Shown piece after piece: positions 34,259-43,374 of a DNA stretch of 64,000 nucleotides. Each line of letters begins with the position of its first letter. Within the stretch, counting starts at the first letter, position 1. A program made the translations under genes and the position numbers. Source of the DNA: Myxococcales bacterium (GTDB lineage: Bacteria; Myxococcota_A; Polyangia; Fen-1088). The notes under the pieces are model-generated. The model saw only the letters and a list, made by a program, of their open reading frames with translations, made no database searches and was not told the origin of the DNA. The stretch covers positions 1 through 64,000 of the forward strand of contig PLNW01000087.1 of assembly GCA_003142855.1 (NCBI GenBank), in the 5' to 3' direction.

Positions 34259-35002
34259 ATGTCTTCCGCGGAGGATACTGTTCCATCCCGGGCCGCGCTG
34301 CTGGGGCCCCCTGTGATCGACGCTCGGGCGCCGCGCTTCAACCAGGCCATCATAGGGGGTGCGGCGCTCGCGGCCTTCTTGCTCGGTTGGTGGCCCCTGC
34401 TCGCGCTGGCAGCGCTGCAGCTCGCGCTGACCCTGATTTTCGGGCCACGGCTGTGCTTGGCCTGTCTTCTCTACTTCAAGCTGGTGCGGCCCTGGCTCGG
34501 CCCGGGGCCGGTCAAGGATGCCCGGCCGGTTCGCTTCGCCAATCTGGTGGGTCTGGTGTTTCTTTCGGCTGCCTCGGCCGCGCACCTGGCTGGGTTTCCC
34601 CGGCTGGGCTGGACGCTGGGGTTGGTGGTGGCGGGCCTGGCGCTCTTGGCCGCGTCCACCGGCCTGTGTGTGGGATGCGAGACGTATCGTCTCCTGGCTC
34701 GCCTGCGCGGCATCGGGCCACGGAGCGTGGCACGCATCGATCTTCAGGAGATCGGCGCCTCGCCGCAGGCGGGCCTGGTGGTGCAGTTCACCCATCCCCG
34801 TTGCTCTGACTGCCGCTCATTGGAAGAACGCCTGTCGGCCCAAGGTGTGCCCACGGCGCTGGTGGACGTGACCCAGCATCCCGATCTGGCGCAAAAGTAC
34901 GGCATCAGCCTGGTTCCCCTGGCATTCAAGGTCGACTCCGACGGAAGAGTGCTGGCGCGTGTGACGACTGCTTCTCAACTCGCAGAAAGACAACGTCCAT
35001 AG
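34259..35002 (+). CDS. DUF4395-like membrane protein with C-terminal thioredoxin-like domain
   Basis: A 247-residue protein. Residues about 25-145 hold four hydrophobic segments with the cysteines and motifs typical of DUF4395 (LIFGPRLCLACLLY, RPVRFANLVGLVF, STGLCVGCETYRLL). Residues about 165-247 look like a thioredoxin-fold domain with HPRCSDCRSLE (CxxC) and ISLVPLAFKV, where the cis-proline is expected. DUF4395 proteins are often linked to thiosulfate or rhodanese-type sulfur transfer, so a redox or sulfane-sulfur role fits the context but is inference. The next gene begins close behind. Confidence 0.75.
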   Translation: MSSAEDTVPSRAALLGPPVIDARAPRFNQAIIGGAALAAFLLGWWPLLALAALQLALTLIFGPRLCLACLLYFKLVRPWLGPGPVKDARPVRFANLVGLVFLSAASAAHLAGFPRLGWTLGLVVAGLALLAASTGLCVGCETYRLLARLRGIGPRSVARIDLQEIGASPQAGLVVQFTHPRCSDCRSLEERLSAQGVPTALVDVTQHPDLAQKYGISLVPLAFKVDSDGRVLARVTTASQLAERQRP

Positions 35003-35029
35003 ATGAAATGGACAAAGAGAGGTCTCGCC

Positions 35030-36055
35030 ATGAAGAGAGCATTTCTCGCAGCGGTCGCAGTCGTATTTTCAAGCCTACTCGCAGACGCCCAGGCTACAGG
35101 AACCCCAACGGCTCTCAGGATCGGCTATGCTCCCGGCGGCGGCAGTGTCTTGACTTTCATTGCCAAGGACAAGGGGTTCTTCAAACAAGAGGGCATCGAC
35201 GCAGATCTCGTCCCCTTCAACAGCTCGGCCGACGGACTGAATGCGCTCCTTGCGGGGAAGATCGACATTGGCGTTTCCTTTGGCACTGGAGGCCCCCTTA
35301 CCTTCATTGCCAAAGGGGCAGATTTCGTCATCATCGGCGGCCATCTCTCCGGCGGACACCCCGTCATTACAAAGCCAGAAAATGCCCCTAGGTTCAAGAG
35401 CATCGCCGACTTCAGGGGCAAGACCGTGGCCACCCCAAGACTCTATACCGCCGACATCGTCTGGCGTGGCGCATTGATCAGGGCGGGGATCGATCCGCAA
35501 AAGGACCTTACGATCATCGATATGAAGAAACCCCAGGATGTCCTTGAGGCCGTCAAGTCCGGCAAGGTCGACATCGGCATCGCAAGTTCCGCCGTGTATC
35601 TCCAAGCAAAGAGCGCGGGACTCGCCATACCGTTTTGGAGCAACGACTTTCTTGCAAATCACCCCTGCTGCCGCATCGTCACAGCAGGAAAGAACCTCTC
35701 AGCTCGGCCCGCGCTGGCAAAGTCCTTCCTGAAGGCGATCATCAGAGCCGAGCGTGTCCTGAAAGAGAGTCCAGAGGTCGCCGTGGACGTCAACAAGCGA
35801 TTCCTTGAACTCGACGATGCGCAGGCTAGAGACTTCACCCTCGAACCCCACCAGATCGTCGAAGCCGACCCCAACGCGAAAGCCGTAAAGATCTTCTGGA
35901 AGGACATGAACACCATAGGTTACATCACCAGCTCAATCGACATCGGTGCCCACATCGCCACCGCCCCCTACTGGAATGCGCTTGAGGAGTTGAAGGCCAA
36001 GGATCCTTCTCCTTTTTACGACAGACTGGAACGGCGTTTCAAGGAACGGAATTGA
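35030..36055 (+). CDS. ABC substrate-binding protein, SsuA/TauA/NitT type
   Basis: A 341-residue periplasmic binding protein. The signal peptide (MKRAFLAAVAVVFSSLLADA) is followed by LRIGYAPGGGSVLTFIAKDKGFF, the start of the NMT1/SsuA domain. The substrate cannot be read from sequence; sulfonates, taurine and nitrate are typical. ATG 35030 with AGAGAGG upstream is preferred over ATG 35003 because it gives a clean signal peptide. Third codon positions here look less GC-biased than in flanking genes, hinting at separate acquisition. Confidence 0.88.
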   Translation: MKRAFLAAVAVVFSSLLADAQATGTPTALRIGYAPGGGSVLTFIAKDKGFFKQEGIDADLVPFNSSADGLNALLAGKIDIGVSFGTGGPLTFIAKGADFVIIGGHLSGGHPVITKPENAPRFKSIADFRGKTVATPRLYTADIVWRGALIRAGIDPQKDLTIIDMKKPQDVLEAVKSGKVDIGIASSAVYLQAKSAGLAIPFWSNDFLANHPCCRIVTAGKNLSARPALAKSFLKAIIRAERVLKESPEVAVDVNKRFLELDDAQARDFTLEPHQIVEADPNAKAVKIFWKDMNTIGYITSSIDIGAHIATAPYWNALEELKAKDPSPFYDRLERRFKERN

Positions 36056-36129
36056 AGCGAAACGACCATGAAGTCTGTCAAGGCGAAGGATGTCGACTCC
36101 TCCCATGAAGTGAGTTGAGACGGCAAAAT

Positions 36130-36933
36130 ATGAGCGGACAACTTCCCGCAAGAAGGGCCAAAGAGCGTCGCGACGCGCGACTGGGTCTAATCGCAACTTC
36201 CGTCATTCTTCTGTCAGTCGTCGGCGCTTATGAGGTCGCGACTGATCTCGGCCATTTCCTCGATCCGCTTCTCTTCCCCGGGCTTTCCAAAACCATACCC
36301 GCGATCGGACCTTCGCTGCCCAAGCTCCTCAAAGGCTTGGAGAGTTCGATGGCGCTCCTCATTCCCAGCTATCTGCTCGCCCTCACCCTGGGCATCGCCA
36401 TTGGCGTCGCCACCGGAATGCACCGCACAATGAGAATTGCCCTGCTCCCGCTTTTCAGGGCGGCCAGTCCAATACCTCCCACGATGCTCGTTCCTTACGC
36501 CATTGCCATTCTTCCGACATTCTGGCTATCCTCCGCCTTCATCGTTTTTGTGGCCGCCTTGTGGCCGGTGCTGATGGGAACCATCCACGGCGTAACGTTG
36601 ATTGAACCGCGCTGGATCGACAACGCCCGCTGCATCGGGCTGAAGGGGTGGCCGCTGGTCCGAAAGGTCATCGTGCCGGCGGCGATGCCCTCGATCTTCG
36701 CAGGAGCAAGTATGGCGCTGATCTTCGGCTTCATTCTTCTGACGGTTGCCGAAATGTTCGGCGCCAAATCGGGTCTCGGGTACTTCATTCAATACCACGC
36801 CGATTTCGCAGACTACCCAAAAGTCATTGTCGGAATGGTCTTCCTGTCGGTTGTGATCATTGCGACCATGGCGGCCTTCGACCGGCTGGAGGCTAGCATG
36901 CTCCACTGGACTAAGAACCGATGGGAGCGCTGA
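36130..36933 (+). CDS. ABC transporter permease, SsuC/TauC type
   Basis: A 267-residue inner-membrane permease with about six hydrophobic segments and the EAA loop IDNARCIGLKGWPLVRKVIVPAA. PIPPTMLVPYAIAILPTFW and the ending AEMFGAKSGLGYFIQYHADFADYPK resemble the permease at 62793-63632, so the two probably belong to the same subfamily. There is no ATPase gene in this cluster; it may share one of the ATPases at 45581 or 47663. ATG 36130 is chosen over TTG 36115. Confidence 0.88.
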   Translation: MSGQLPARRAKERRDARLGLIATSVILLSVVGAYEVATDLGHFLDPLLFPGLSKTIPAIGPSLPKLLKGLESSMALLIPSYLLALTLGIAIGVATGMHRTMRIALLPLFRAASPIPPTMLVPYAIAILPTFWLSSAFIVFVAALWPVLMGTIHGVTLIEPRWIDNARCIGLKGWPLVRKVIVPAAMPSIFAGASMALIFGFILLTVAEMFGAKSGLGYFIQYHADFADYPKVIVGMVFLSVVIIATMAAFDRLEASMLHWTKNRWER

Positions 36934-36940
36934 GACGCCA

Positions 36941-37849
36941 ATGGCTGATGCGTTGAAAGAGAAGGTCAAGCAGTTGGGATTGGATCTGGGCGCAGACCTG
37001 ATCGGCGTGGCTTCCGCGAAGGTCTTGAATGAGGCCGTCACGAGCCCTCATCGGCCGGAGGATCTTCTACCGTCCGCGGTTTCGATTGTGGTCGTTGCCC
37101 TGCATATCCCTGACGCCTCACTGGAAGCCCAGCGTCGCGAGATATCGAACTTCTCCTACAACATGTTCGGGTACACGCATCTCAACCGCGAGATGGATTC
37201 CATCGCCTATCGAATCACCCGGTTTCTCGAGAACGCTGGCTACGAAAGTCTGCCTATACCCGGTCGCGGCTCCCATTATTGGGAAACCAAGAAATACCAC
37301 GGCCCCTTTTCCTTCCGGCATGCCGCGGTCGCGGCAGGCCTGGCCGCGTTTGGCTGGAGCGGCCTTGCCCTGACACCTCAGTTCGGTCCGCGACAGCGTT
37401 TCATTACCGTTATCACCACCGCACCACTCAAGCCTGACGCCGCGCTTGCGGACAATCCCTGCCTGCAATGCTTTGACTGCATCAAGAGCTGTCCAGCCGG
37501 CGCCATCACAAAGAAGCCCTGGAACTGCAAGATGGACGGCAAGACCCACACCTACGGCACGGTCGAGGGTGATCGTTGCTGGTGGGTCGCCAAGGGTCTC
37601 ACCACAAGGGCGTGGCCGAACGCGCCCTTCAATCCACAGGTCGATGTCCCGAGACCGGAGGCCATGACCGCTGCGGCCAAATTCAAGGCCCTCTGGGAGG
37701 ATCGCGATGCCCGCCTCCGTTGCAGTGAGCATGAGGAGGGCAACTACGGCGCCACGCTGTGCGGACGCTGCATGATCTTCTGCAAAGCCGGACGCAGGTC
37801 CATGCATCGCAGGCTCGCTAACGGCTGCGCCGAAGCGCCTGCCGAATAG
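36941..37849 (+). CDS. QueG-like double [4Fe-4S] protein (epoxyqueuosine reductase family)
   Basis: A 302-residue protein. The N-terminal 190 residues resemble the cobalamin-binding region of QueG and reductive dehalogenases (LGADLIGVASAKVLNEAV, SFRHAAVAAGLAAFGWSGLALTPQFGPRQRF). Two cluster motifs follow: CLQCFDCIKSCP near residue 170 and C..(14)..CGRCMIFC near the end. It is unlikely to be the housekeeping tRNA enzyme, because it sits with an ABC importer, as does a second QueG-like gene at 46444. A corrinoid- or Fe-S-dependent reduction of the imported compound is possible. Confidence 0.8.
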   Translation: MADALKEKVKQLGLDLGADLIGVASAKVLNEAVTSPHRPEDLLPSAVSIVVVALHIPDASLEAQRREISNFSYNMFGYTHLNREMDSIAYRITRFLENAGYESLPIPGRGSHYWETKKYHGPFSFRHAAVAAGLAAFGWSGLALTPQFGPRQRFITVITTAPLKPDAALADNPCLQCFDCIKSCPAGAITKKPWNCKMDGKTHTYGTVEGDRCWWVAKGLTTRAWPNAPFNPQVDVPRPEAMTAAAKFKALWEDRDARLRCSEHEEGNYGATLCGRCMIFCKAGRRSMHRRLANGCAEAPAE

Positions 37850-37981
37850 ACATGGCTGCCCCGTGACTTCCCAGCCAGCCTTGAGGGCTTTCCGGTTCAC
37901 CTCCCGATGTCGCCCGAAGCGTTACCCGGGCGCGGAAGGCCGCTGCTCCGGACAATATTCCCTATAACGAGGGAAGGCCTT

Positions 37982-39106
37982 CTACTGCTTTGAGGACTCC
38001 CCTGTCGAAAAGGGCACGTAGGGGATTCCGAACGTCTCGGCAACGGCAAGGTTCGTCACTTGCCTGCGGTGCACGTTGACAGCGCTCACGATCTCGGGGT
38101 TCCGGGCCGCGGCCCCCGCGAGGCCATGATTCGCTATTTGCAGGGCGTAGGGCAGCGTCGCGTTGCACAGGGCATAGGTGCTTGTACGCCCGACGGCCCC
38201 AGGCATGTTGGTGACGGCATAGTGGACCACGTCATCGATCACGTACGTCGGGTCGGCGTGGCTGGTCGGCCGCGTGGTTTCAAAACAGCCACCCTGATCC
38301 ACGGCCACATCAACGACCACAGCGCCGGGCTTCATGCTCTTGAGGTCTTCCCTCTTGACCAGCCGAGGTGTCCGCGCCCCGCGGATCAGCACCGCGCCAA
38401 TCACCAAGTCGGCCTTGGCGAGTTGATCGAGGATGGTGTGCCGGTCACTGAACAGTGTCGTCACGTTGTGGGGCATGATGTCGTCCAGATAGCGTAGGCG
38501 TTCGAGATTCGTATCAAGCACGCACACCGACGCGCCGAAGCCAGCCGCTATTCTCGCGGCCTGCGTACCGACCACGCCGCCCCCGAGCACGGTAATGTGC
38601 GCGGGCTCGACTCCCGGGACGCCTCCCAGCAAAATGCCCCGCCCTTCTTGCGGTCGTTCGAGAAACTTTGCACCCTGCTGGATGCTCATCCGCCCCGCGA
38701 CCTCACTCATCGGCGTCAGCAGACAGAGGTTGCCGCGCCTATCTTGCAGCGTCTCGTAGGCGATCGCAGTCGCGCCGGATGCCAGCACCCCTCGTGTGAG
38801 CGCCTCGTCGGCCGCGAAGTGGAAATAGGTAAAGACGAGCTGTCCTTCACGCAGCAGAGCGACCTCGGAAGATTGTGGCTCCTTCACTTTCACCACGAGA
38901 TCCGCGGTCGCAAAAATCTCCTCGGCCTGGCCAACCAATGTGCCGCCACTGCGCTCATAGTCGACGTCGCGGATTCCACTGCCAAGCCCGGCGCCCTTCT
39001 GAACCAGAACCCGATGGCCTGCCCGCGAAAGCTCCTCGACCCCGACGGGCAGCATTCCCGCGCGATACTCGTGCTCCTTGATTTCCTTGGGAATCCCGAC
39101 AATCAC
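37982..39106 (-). CDS. ald: Alanine dehydrogenase
   Basis: A 374-residue NAD-dependent alanine dehydrogenase. It shows MIVGIPKEIKEHEYRAGMLP, QKGAGLGSGI, LVVKVKEPQ, the NAD fold TVLGGGVVGTQAARIAAGFGA and AVDQGGCFETTRPTSHADP. It interconverts alanine and pyruvate, and would regenerate pyruvate for a pyruvate-dependent transaminase, as in anaerobic taurine degradation; no such transaminase is visible here. The GTG start at 39106 is preceded at exactly 6 bases by a TACACT hexamer. Confidence 0.93.
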   Translation of the reverse strand: MIVGIPKEIKEHEYRAGMLPVGVEELSRAGHRVLVQKGAGLGSGIRDVDYERSGGTLVGQAEEIFATADLVVKVKEPQSSEVALLREGQLVFTYFHFAADEALTRGVLASGATAIAYETLQDRRGNLCLLTPMSEVAGRMSIQQGAKFLERPQEGRGILLGGVPGVEPAHITVLGGGVVGTQAARIAAGFGASVCVLDTNLERLRYLDDIMPHNVTTLFSDRHTILDQLAKADLVIGAVLIRGARTPRLVKREDLKSMKPGAVVVDVAVDQGGCFETTRPTSHADPTYVIDDVVHYAVTNMPGAVGRTSTYALCNATLPYALQIANHGLAGAAARNPEIVSAVNVHRRQVTNLAVAETFGIPYVPFSTGESSKQ

Positions 39107-39112
39107 GAGAGT

Positions 39113-39118
39113 AGTGTA
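39113..39118 (-). promoter_or_regulatory. -10 hexamer of the ald gene
   Basis: On the minus strand TACACT is followed by six bases (ACTCTC) and the GTG start. No clear -35 box is present. The spacing fits the leaderless pattern found elsewhere in this window. Confidence 0.35.
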
Positions 39119-39162
39119 GCCTCAGTCGTCAACGGGTGCGAGCACTATTGGGGCGGCGAAAG

Positions 39163-39954
39163 CTAAAACTTCGTCGTGAACTTTGGTGTTCCCAAAGTCT
39201 GGCCCGCCTCGCTCACGGTGACGGTGGTCTGCCACGTGCCAGCCATGGAGAAGGCCACCTGACCGCTATAGCGGCCCGAGGAAGCAAGGGTCGGGTTGAC
39301 GCTGCCAGGGGCGCCATGGCCCATTGATGGCATTTCGGGATCCAGGACCAGGGTCGCATCGTCGACCGGCGCGAAGGGCATCATGTCCTGAGCTTGGTGA
39401 AGCGTGAACACAACCGGATTGAGCCCCACCTTGGCTGCGCCAGTGAGATTGAAGCTGGCAACATAGTTGCTTTGCGTGCCACCTGTGGCCGTGTACGAGA
39501 AGACCACTGCCCGTCCACTGTCGACCACGGTCAGCGCGTTGAACTGGGCATGGACCGCAGCGGCTCCTGCGCGCGCAATGTCCACCGACACGGCCCAGAT
39601 ATCGGTGGCGGAAGAGGCCATCTGGAAGACGACATTCACGTGATACAGCCCGCTGCTATCGACCGAGGGATCGCCAAGCACAGGGGCGCCATGTTGCATG
39701 CCCCCGGACATGGTCATCTGGGGCGTGACAGTGAGGGTGGCGTCAGTGATGACGAGAGTCCCGCCGTCGCTGATCTTGAGATAGAGAGGCGAGAGGCCAG
39801 TCTGGAGTTGGTTATCGGTGAAGAGTTCAGCGGATAGCCCGTCGACGGTGGCTTGGCCAAGGCTGGTCTTGGAAATCGTGGGCGTCTGGCTGGAAATCGA
39901 TCCACAAGCCGAAACAAGAGTGACCAAGACCAAAGACAGAACAGTACGACTCAT
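39163..39954 (-). CDS. Lipoprotein with two YtkA/FixH-like domains
   Basis: A 263-residue secreted lipoprotein: signal MSRTVLSLVLVTLVSAC with the lipobox VSAC. It contains two similar beta-sandwich repeats, each with a Met/His-rich turn (MTMSGGMQHGAPVLGD near residue 83 and MPSMGHGAPGSVNPTL near 215) followed by GxYxxxVxF(S/Q)M. These resemble YtkA-like domains, which occur with copper and cytochrome oxidase systems. Binding of a soft metal through the Met/His turns is plausible. It overlaps the redoxin gene by 4 bases and ends the operon. Confidence 0.72.
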   Translation of the reverse strand: MSRTVLSLVLVTLVSACGSISSQTPTISKTSLGQATVDGLSAELFTDNQLQTGLSPLYLKISDGGTLVITDATLTVTPQMTMSGGMQHGAPVLGDPSVDSSGLYHVNVVFQMASSATDIWAVSVDIARAGAAAVHAQFNALTVVDSGRAVVFSYTATGGTQSNYVASFNLTGAAKVGLNPVVFTLHQAQDMMPFAPVDDATLVLDPEMPSMGHGAPGSVNPTLASSGRYSGQVAFSMAGTWQTTVTVSEAGQTLGTPKFTTKF

Positions 39955-40604
39955 TGGGGACTCCTTTTGCTGGGTTCATTGGGGGCCAAACAGGAATGGC
40001 CCTGTGTCGCGCCGAAAAGCCGACGTGCGATGGTGCAGCCGTAGACTGGGGAGCGCGTTGCAAAGTCGCTTCGATTTTCAAGAACACCCTGCAAGGCCAA
40101 TTCGAGCCAAGGCTCGCGATCCGGCTCGCCGGGCGTGCGCTCATTGTCGAACCAACCCACGAAGCGCGCCCGACCTCGTTCATCCAGCAGCACGACGGTC
40201 GGGGTACTGCGCACGCCCAATGCCTGGGCCAGCAGACCGTCCTCGTCGCGCATGATGGGCAAATGAATGCCTCGCGCACCAGCCACGCGCTTGACCTCGG
40301 CAAAGGTCTCGTCGGCGTTGCTGGACACACCAAGAACTGCCACGCCCTTGGCTTGGTACTGTTCGAGCAGGGTCTCCACGCGATCCTGATACCGACGCAC
40401 GCAAGGACAATTTGCGCTCCAGGAGATCAGCACGGTGGCCCGACGTCCACGCCAGATCTCGCGCAGTGGCACCGCATTTCCCTCGCCGGTGAGCAGCGTG
40501 AGCTCGTCGGCTTGTCCGCGTTTTGCGACCTTTTGCGAGGCACACCCGGCGACAGCGCTGGCCAACAGGACCGTTGCGACGACGTACCGCCTAGAAATGC
40601 CCAT
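39951..40604 (-). CDS. Redoxin/thioredoxin-like lipoprotein
   Basis: A 217-residue protein with a lipoprotein signal (VVATVLLASAVAGC). The thioredoxin-fold core has VLISWSANCPCVRRYQDRVE, with a CPC active-site pair, then LGVSSNADETFAEVKR and STPTVVLLDERGRARFVGW. A further cysteine occurs in the C-terminal region (SPVYGCTIARR). It is probably an outer-envelope thiol-disulfide or peroxide-type reductase. ATG 40604 overlaps the end of the outer-membrane protein gene. Confidence 0.78.
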   Translation of the reverse strand: MGISRRYVVATVLLASAVAGCASQKVAKRGQADELTLLTGEGNAVPLREIWRGRRATVLISWSANCPCVRRYQDRVETLLEQYQAKGVAVLGVSSNADETFAEVKRVAGARGIHLPIMRDEDGLLAQALGVRSTPTVVLLDERGRARFVGWFDNERTPGEPDREPWLELALQGVLENRSDFATRSPVYGCTIARRLFGATQGHSCLAPNEPSKRSPQ

Positions 40605-41526
40605 AGCGAACCCCCACGTCGAGCCCAACCCGTGCGTCTCGGTTCATGCCCACGCCGCTGGGCCAGACCGAGTTACTGCCCGTGGCCAGCAACGTCCAAT
40701 GCGGATTTGCGCGCCACGAGAGCGAGACACCAGTAGACAAGGCCCGGGCCCGCGAATCAGGCACGGACGTTCCGTCGAATGCGATGCGGTCCTGCCATTC
40801 CCCGTGCAAAGCGAACGCAATGACCATCCGCTCGGTAAAGGCTTCGCGCCCTGCGGACAACGTGGTCTGTATCAGCGGACCATATTGTTCCCTCTGTCCG
40901 GTATCAGACCGGCGAAAGGACAAGTACCCGGTCAGTCCAAATTCGAGTCGCACGAACCACGGCAAGAAGGAGTATTCCGATTCGAGACCGATCGAGCCTG
41001 CGTAGGCCCCCAATCCTGTGGCGCCCGCAAACAACGGCGGCGAGGTCTGTTCGACCCGCTTTCCCGTGGGAAAAGCTCCGCCCAAGGTCACAGCCAGCGA
41101 TGGCAGGTCCTTGAAGGCGCCGATGGGCACGAGTTCCACGCGAACCGCGCCCCCCACGTCGCCCATGTTTCCCGCAATCTGGTGCTGATCGTCGGACCAG
41201 CGATCGTTGACCAACACCGGTACCCAGACTTGCGCCTGCACTCGCTCGTGAAGACGCACAATCATCCAAAGCTGCGCGCGCGTGATTCCCTCCGAATATC
41301 CGGGTGGGTTGAGGTGAAGGCTCCCTTGCGCGTCCCACTCGCCCAGCACGCGCGCGTGTCCCAAAGAAAGCCCTATCGCGAAATCCTCCCAAACCAGAAG
41401 ACGTCCCACGCCGAACGATGTGGCGGACAGGCAGCACGCTGCGGCGCGGGCCTGACGAGACAGCAGAAGCAGAGCCAACAGCAGCGCGACGGCCACTGAC
41501 TGTCTCAGTGCCGTGCCGAGGCTCAC
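40591..41526 (-). CDS. Outer-membrane beta-barrel protein (transporter-like)
   Basis: A 311-residue protein with a signal peptide (SVAVALLLALLLLSRQARA) followed by two adjacent cysteines (AACCLSA). Alternating amphipathic strands continue to a C-terminal aromatic (VGVRYGHF), the hallmark of outer-membrane barrels. The general pattern resembles the MetA-pathway-of-phenol 'transporter' family, but substrate is unknown. The GTG start overlaps the ABC ATPase stop (GTGA), so it is co-translated with an export-type ABC transporter. Confidence 0.72.
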   Translation of the reverse strand: MSLGTALRQSVAVALLLALLLLSRQARAAACCLSATSFGVGRLLVWEDFAIGLSLGHARVLGEWDAQGSLHLNPPGYSEGITRAQLWMIVRLHERVQAQVWVPVLVNDRWSDDQHQIAGNMGDVGGAVRVELVPIGAFKDLPSLAVTLGGAFPTGKRVEQTSPPLFAGATGLGAYAGSIGLESEYSFLPWFVRLEFGLTGYLSFRRSDTGQREQYGPLIQTTLSAGREAFTERMVIAFALHGEWQDRIAFDGTSVPDSRARALSTGVSLSWRANPHWTLLATGSNSVWPSGVGMNRDARVGLDVGVRYGHF

Positions 41527-42164
41527 GCCCGCACCCCACTCAAATCGACCGTGTGGTCGGCCCGGCCCACCAGACCACGATCGTGGGTGACCAAAACCAA
41601 AGCTCGGCCCTGGCCGGGCAACTGGTAGAGCAACTCGCCGAGCTGGCCGGCGCGCTCGGCGTCGAGATCGTTGGTGGGCTCGTCGGCAAACACGACCACC
41701 GGCTCCAGCAACAGCGCGCGCGCCACTGCCACCCGGCGCTTCTGACCAATGCTCAGTTGATGCGGCAGATGTTGCAGCCGGTGCGAAAGGCCCAACGTGG
41801 TCAGCAGACGCCGCGCCTCGGCCTCCAGACCGCGCTTGCGTGCCAGACGCGCCGGCACCAGCACGTTGTGCAACACCGAGAGCGATCCGATGAGCTGTGG
41901 ATTCTGGAAAATGAAGCCGAATGAGCGATTGCGCAGGCGTGACTGCTGATCGTCGCTCAGCGCCCGAGTGGTCTTGCCCTCGAACAGGACTTCGCCGGAA
42001 GTCGGTTCCAGCAGCAGACCGAGCAGCGACAGCAGGGTGGACTTGCCGCTGCCTGAAGGGCCGGTGATGGCCAAAGATTCCCCCGGTGCCAGATCGAGAC
42101 AGATGTCGCGCAAGATCTCGTCACGTCCGAAGCTTCGCGACACATTCACCGCCTGCAGCAACAT
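41523..42164 (-). CDS. ABC transporter ATP-binding protein, LolD/MacB type
   Basis: A 213-residue ATPase. Walker A is GPSGSGKSTL, Walker B VVVFADEPTNDLD and the switch VTHDRGLV. The signature reads LSIGQKRRVAVARAL instead of LSGGQ, a conservative but unusual change. Its partner is the FtsX-type permease immediately upstream. LolD/MacB-type transporters move lipoproteins or peptides by mechanotransmission rather than import. ATG 42164 lies 10 bases after the permease stop. Confidence 0.9.
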   Translation of the reverse strand: MLLQAVNVSRSFGRDEILRDICLDLAPGESLAITGPSGSGKSTLLSLLGLLLEPTSGEVLFEGKTTRALSDDQQSRLRNRSFGFIFQNPQLIGSLSVLHNVLVPARLARKRGLEAEARRLLTTLGLSHRLQHLPHQLSIGQKRRVAVARALLLEPVVVFADEPTNDLDAERAGQLGELLYQLPGQGRALVLVTHDRGLVGRADHTVDLSGVRA

Positions 42165-42174
42165 CCAGCGGTCC

Positions 42175-43374
42175 TCAGTCGATATCGCCCATGGCCATGG
42201 CCGATGAGGGCGCGATACGCCCGCTCTGGCGTGCCGGCCACCAGGCAGCCACCAGGGCGACAAGGCCGAAGGCCGCGCCGGTCACAAGAATCGCCAGCCC
42301 AGTCTTGCTCCAGGACGCCTCAATGAAAGGGAAGGCACGCTGTTCTTGCAACCATGCGTGCGCCAGCAAGCCGAGAGCGCCACCAAGCAACAATCCAATG
42401 GCGACCCCGGCTCCAGTCAGAATCGCGGCCTCGCCCAAGATGAGCCGCTTGAGATCGCCCCGGGTCGCGCCCAGCGCGCGGTACAGGCCCCACTCGCCCT
42501 TGCGATCCCAGGGCAGCGAAGAGAAGCGGGCGAAGATTTGCACAATGGCGGCCAGCGCCGCCAGCAAGCCACCGCCCAGCATGATGAAGAACAACGATTC
42601 CAGCTGCTGCTTGATGTTCCCGAGTACGTCGGATGCCTTGATTACGCGCACGTCACCGACGCGCTCGATGGCTGCGGCGACCGCTTCCTTGTCCGCGCGC
42701 TTGTCGGTTTCCACCAGCACCGCCGAGATGAAGTCAGCGGGATCGTTTCCCTTGCCGAGCAAAACGCGCAGATAGGGGATAGTCCGCGACAGGGCACGCA
42801 CGGCATCGATGGGCATAAGCACCGAGTAGTCCAGACTGGTGCCAGTCGCCTGCAACACCGTGACCACTTGCAGGGCCTGACCGAGAATGTAGGCCTTGTT
42901 GCCCGCGACGCCCTCCACCCCCGCGCCCACGACGATCTGATTGGGTTGCAGCACACGATCGCGCAACCCGGTTCCCCATGCCTGCACCGACCAATCCGTG
43001 GCGGGCTCGAAACCGATAAGTCGAGTCGCCCCGCTCAGGCTGCAGCAGGTTTCGTTGAGTGTCTGGGCGAAGAACTGTGCGCTGGTCCGCCGAACTCCGG
43101 GCAGCTCGGCGATCTTTTGCTCCAGCTCGCGTCGCATATAGATGTTGGCCGGCGCGCCAGTGAACAGGAGCGTCTCCGGCTCAACCGGCGTATCGCCGGG
43201 AACTATCAATAGATCGGCGCCCAGGCGCCGGGCGCCCACGTCCAGTCCCAGCGACGCTCCCGCATAGAGTCGGTACAGAGCGAAGAGCATGCCGACGCTG
43301 ACCGCCACAGAGATGACGGTTGCCAGGGACTGCACCCAGCGCCGGGTCAGGCTGTGCCAGACAATCTCAAGCAT
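42175..43374 (-). CDS. FtsX/MacB-like ABC transporter permease
   Basis: A 399-residue membrane protein. One N-terminal membrane helix (residues about 10-32) is followed by a 220-residue periplasmic domain (LGADLLIVPGDTPVEPETLL, a MacB_PCD-like core) and three C-terminal helices with the FtsX signature LYRALGATRGDLKRLILGEA. The periplasmic domain contains adjacent cysteines (NETCCSLSG). It overlaps the DUF4418 gene by 8 bases. DUF4418, this transporter, an outer-membrane protein and lipoproteins look like one envelope system. Confidence 0.88.
   Translation of the reverse strand: MLEIVWHSLTRRWVQSLATVISVAVSVGMLFALYRLYAGASLGLDVGARRLGADLLIVPGDTPVEPETLLFTGAPANIYMRRELEQKIAELPGVRRTSAQFFAQTLNETCCSLSGATRLIGFEPATDWSVQAWGTGLRDRVLQPNQIVVGAGVEGVAGNKAYILGQALQVVTVLQATGTSLDYSVLMPIDAVRALSRTIPYLRVLLGKGNDPADFISAVLVETDKRADKEAVAAAIERVGDVRVIKASDVLGNIKQQLESLFFIMLGGGLLAALAAIVQIFARFSSLPWDRKGEWGLYRALGATRGDLKRLILGEAAILTGAGVAIGLLLGGALGLLAHAWLQEQRAFPFIEASWSKTGLAILVTGAAFGLVALVAAWWPARQSGRIAPSSAMAMGDID

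Noticed and set aside
36941-37849. Annotation as housekeeping epoxyqueuosine reductase (queG)
   Set aside because: Only the general domain layout supports it. Importer context and a second such gene in another importer operon make a tRNA role less likely.
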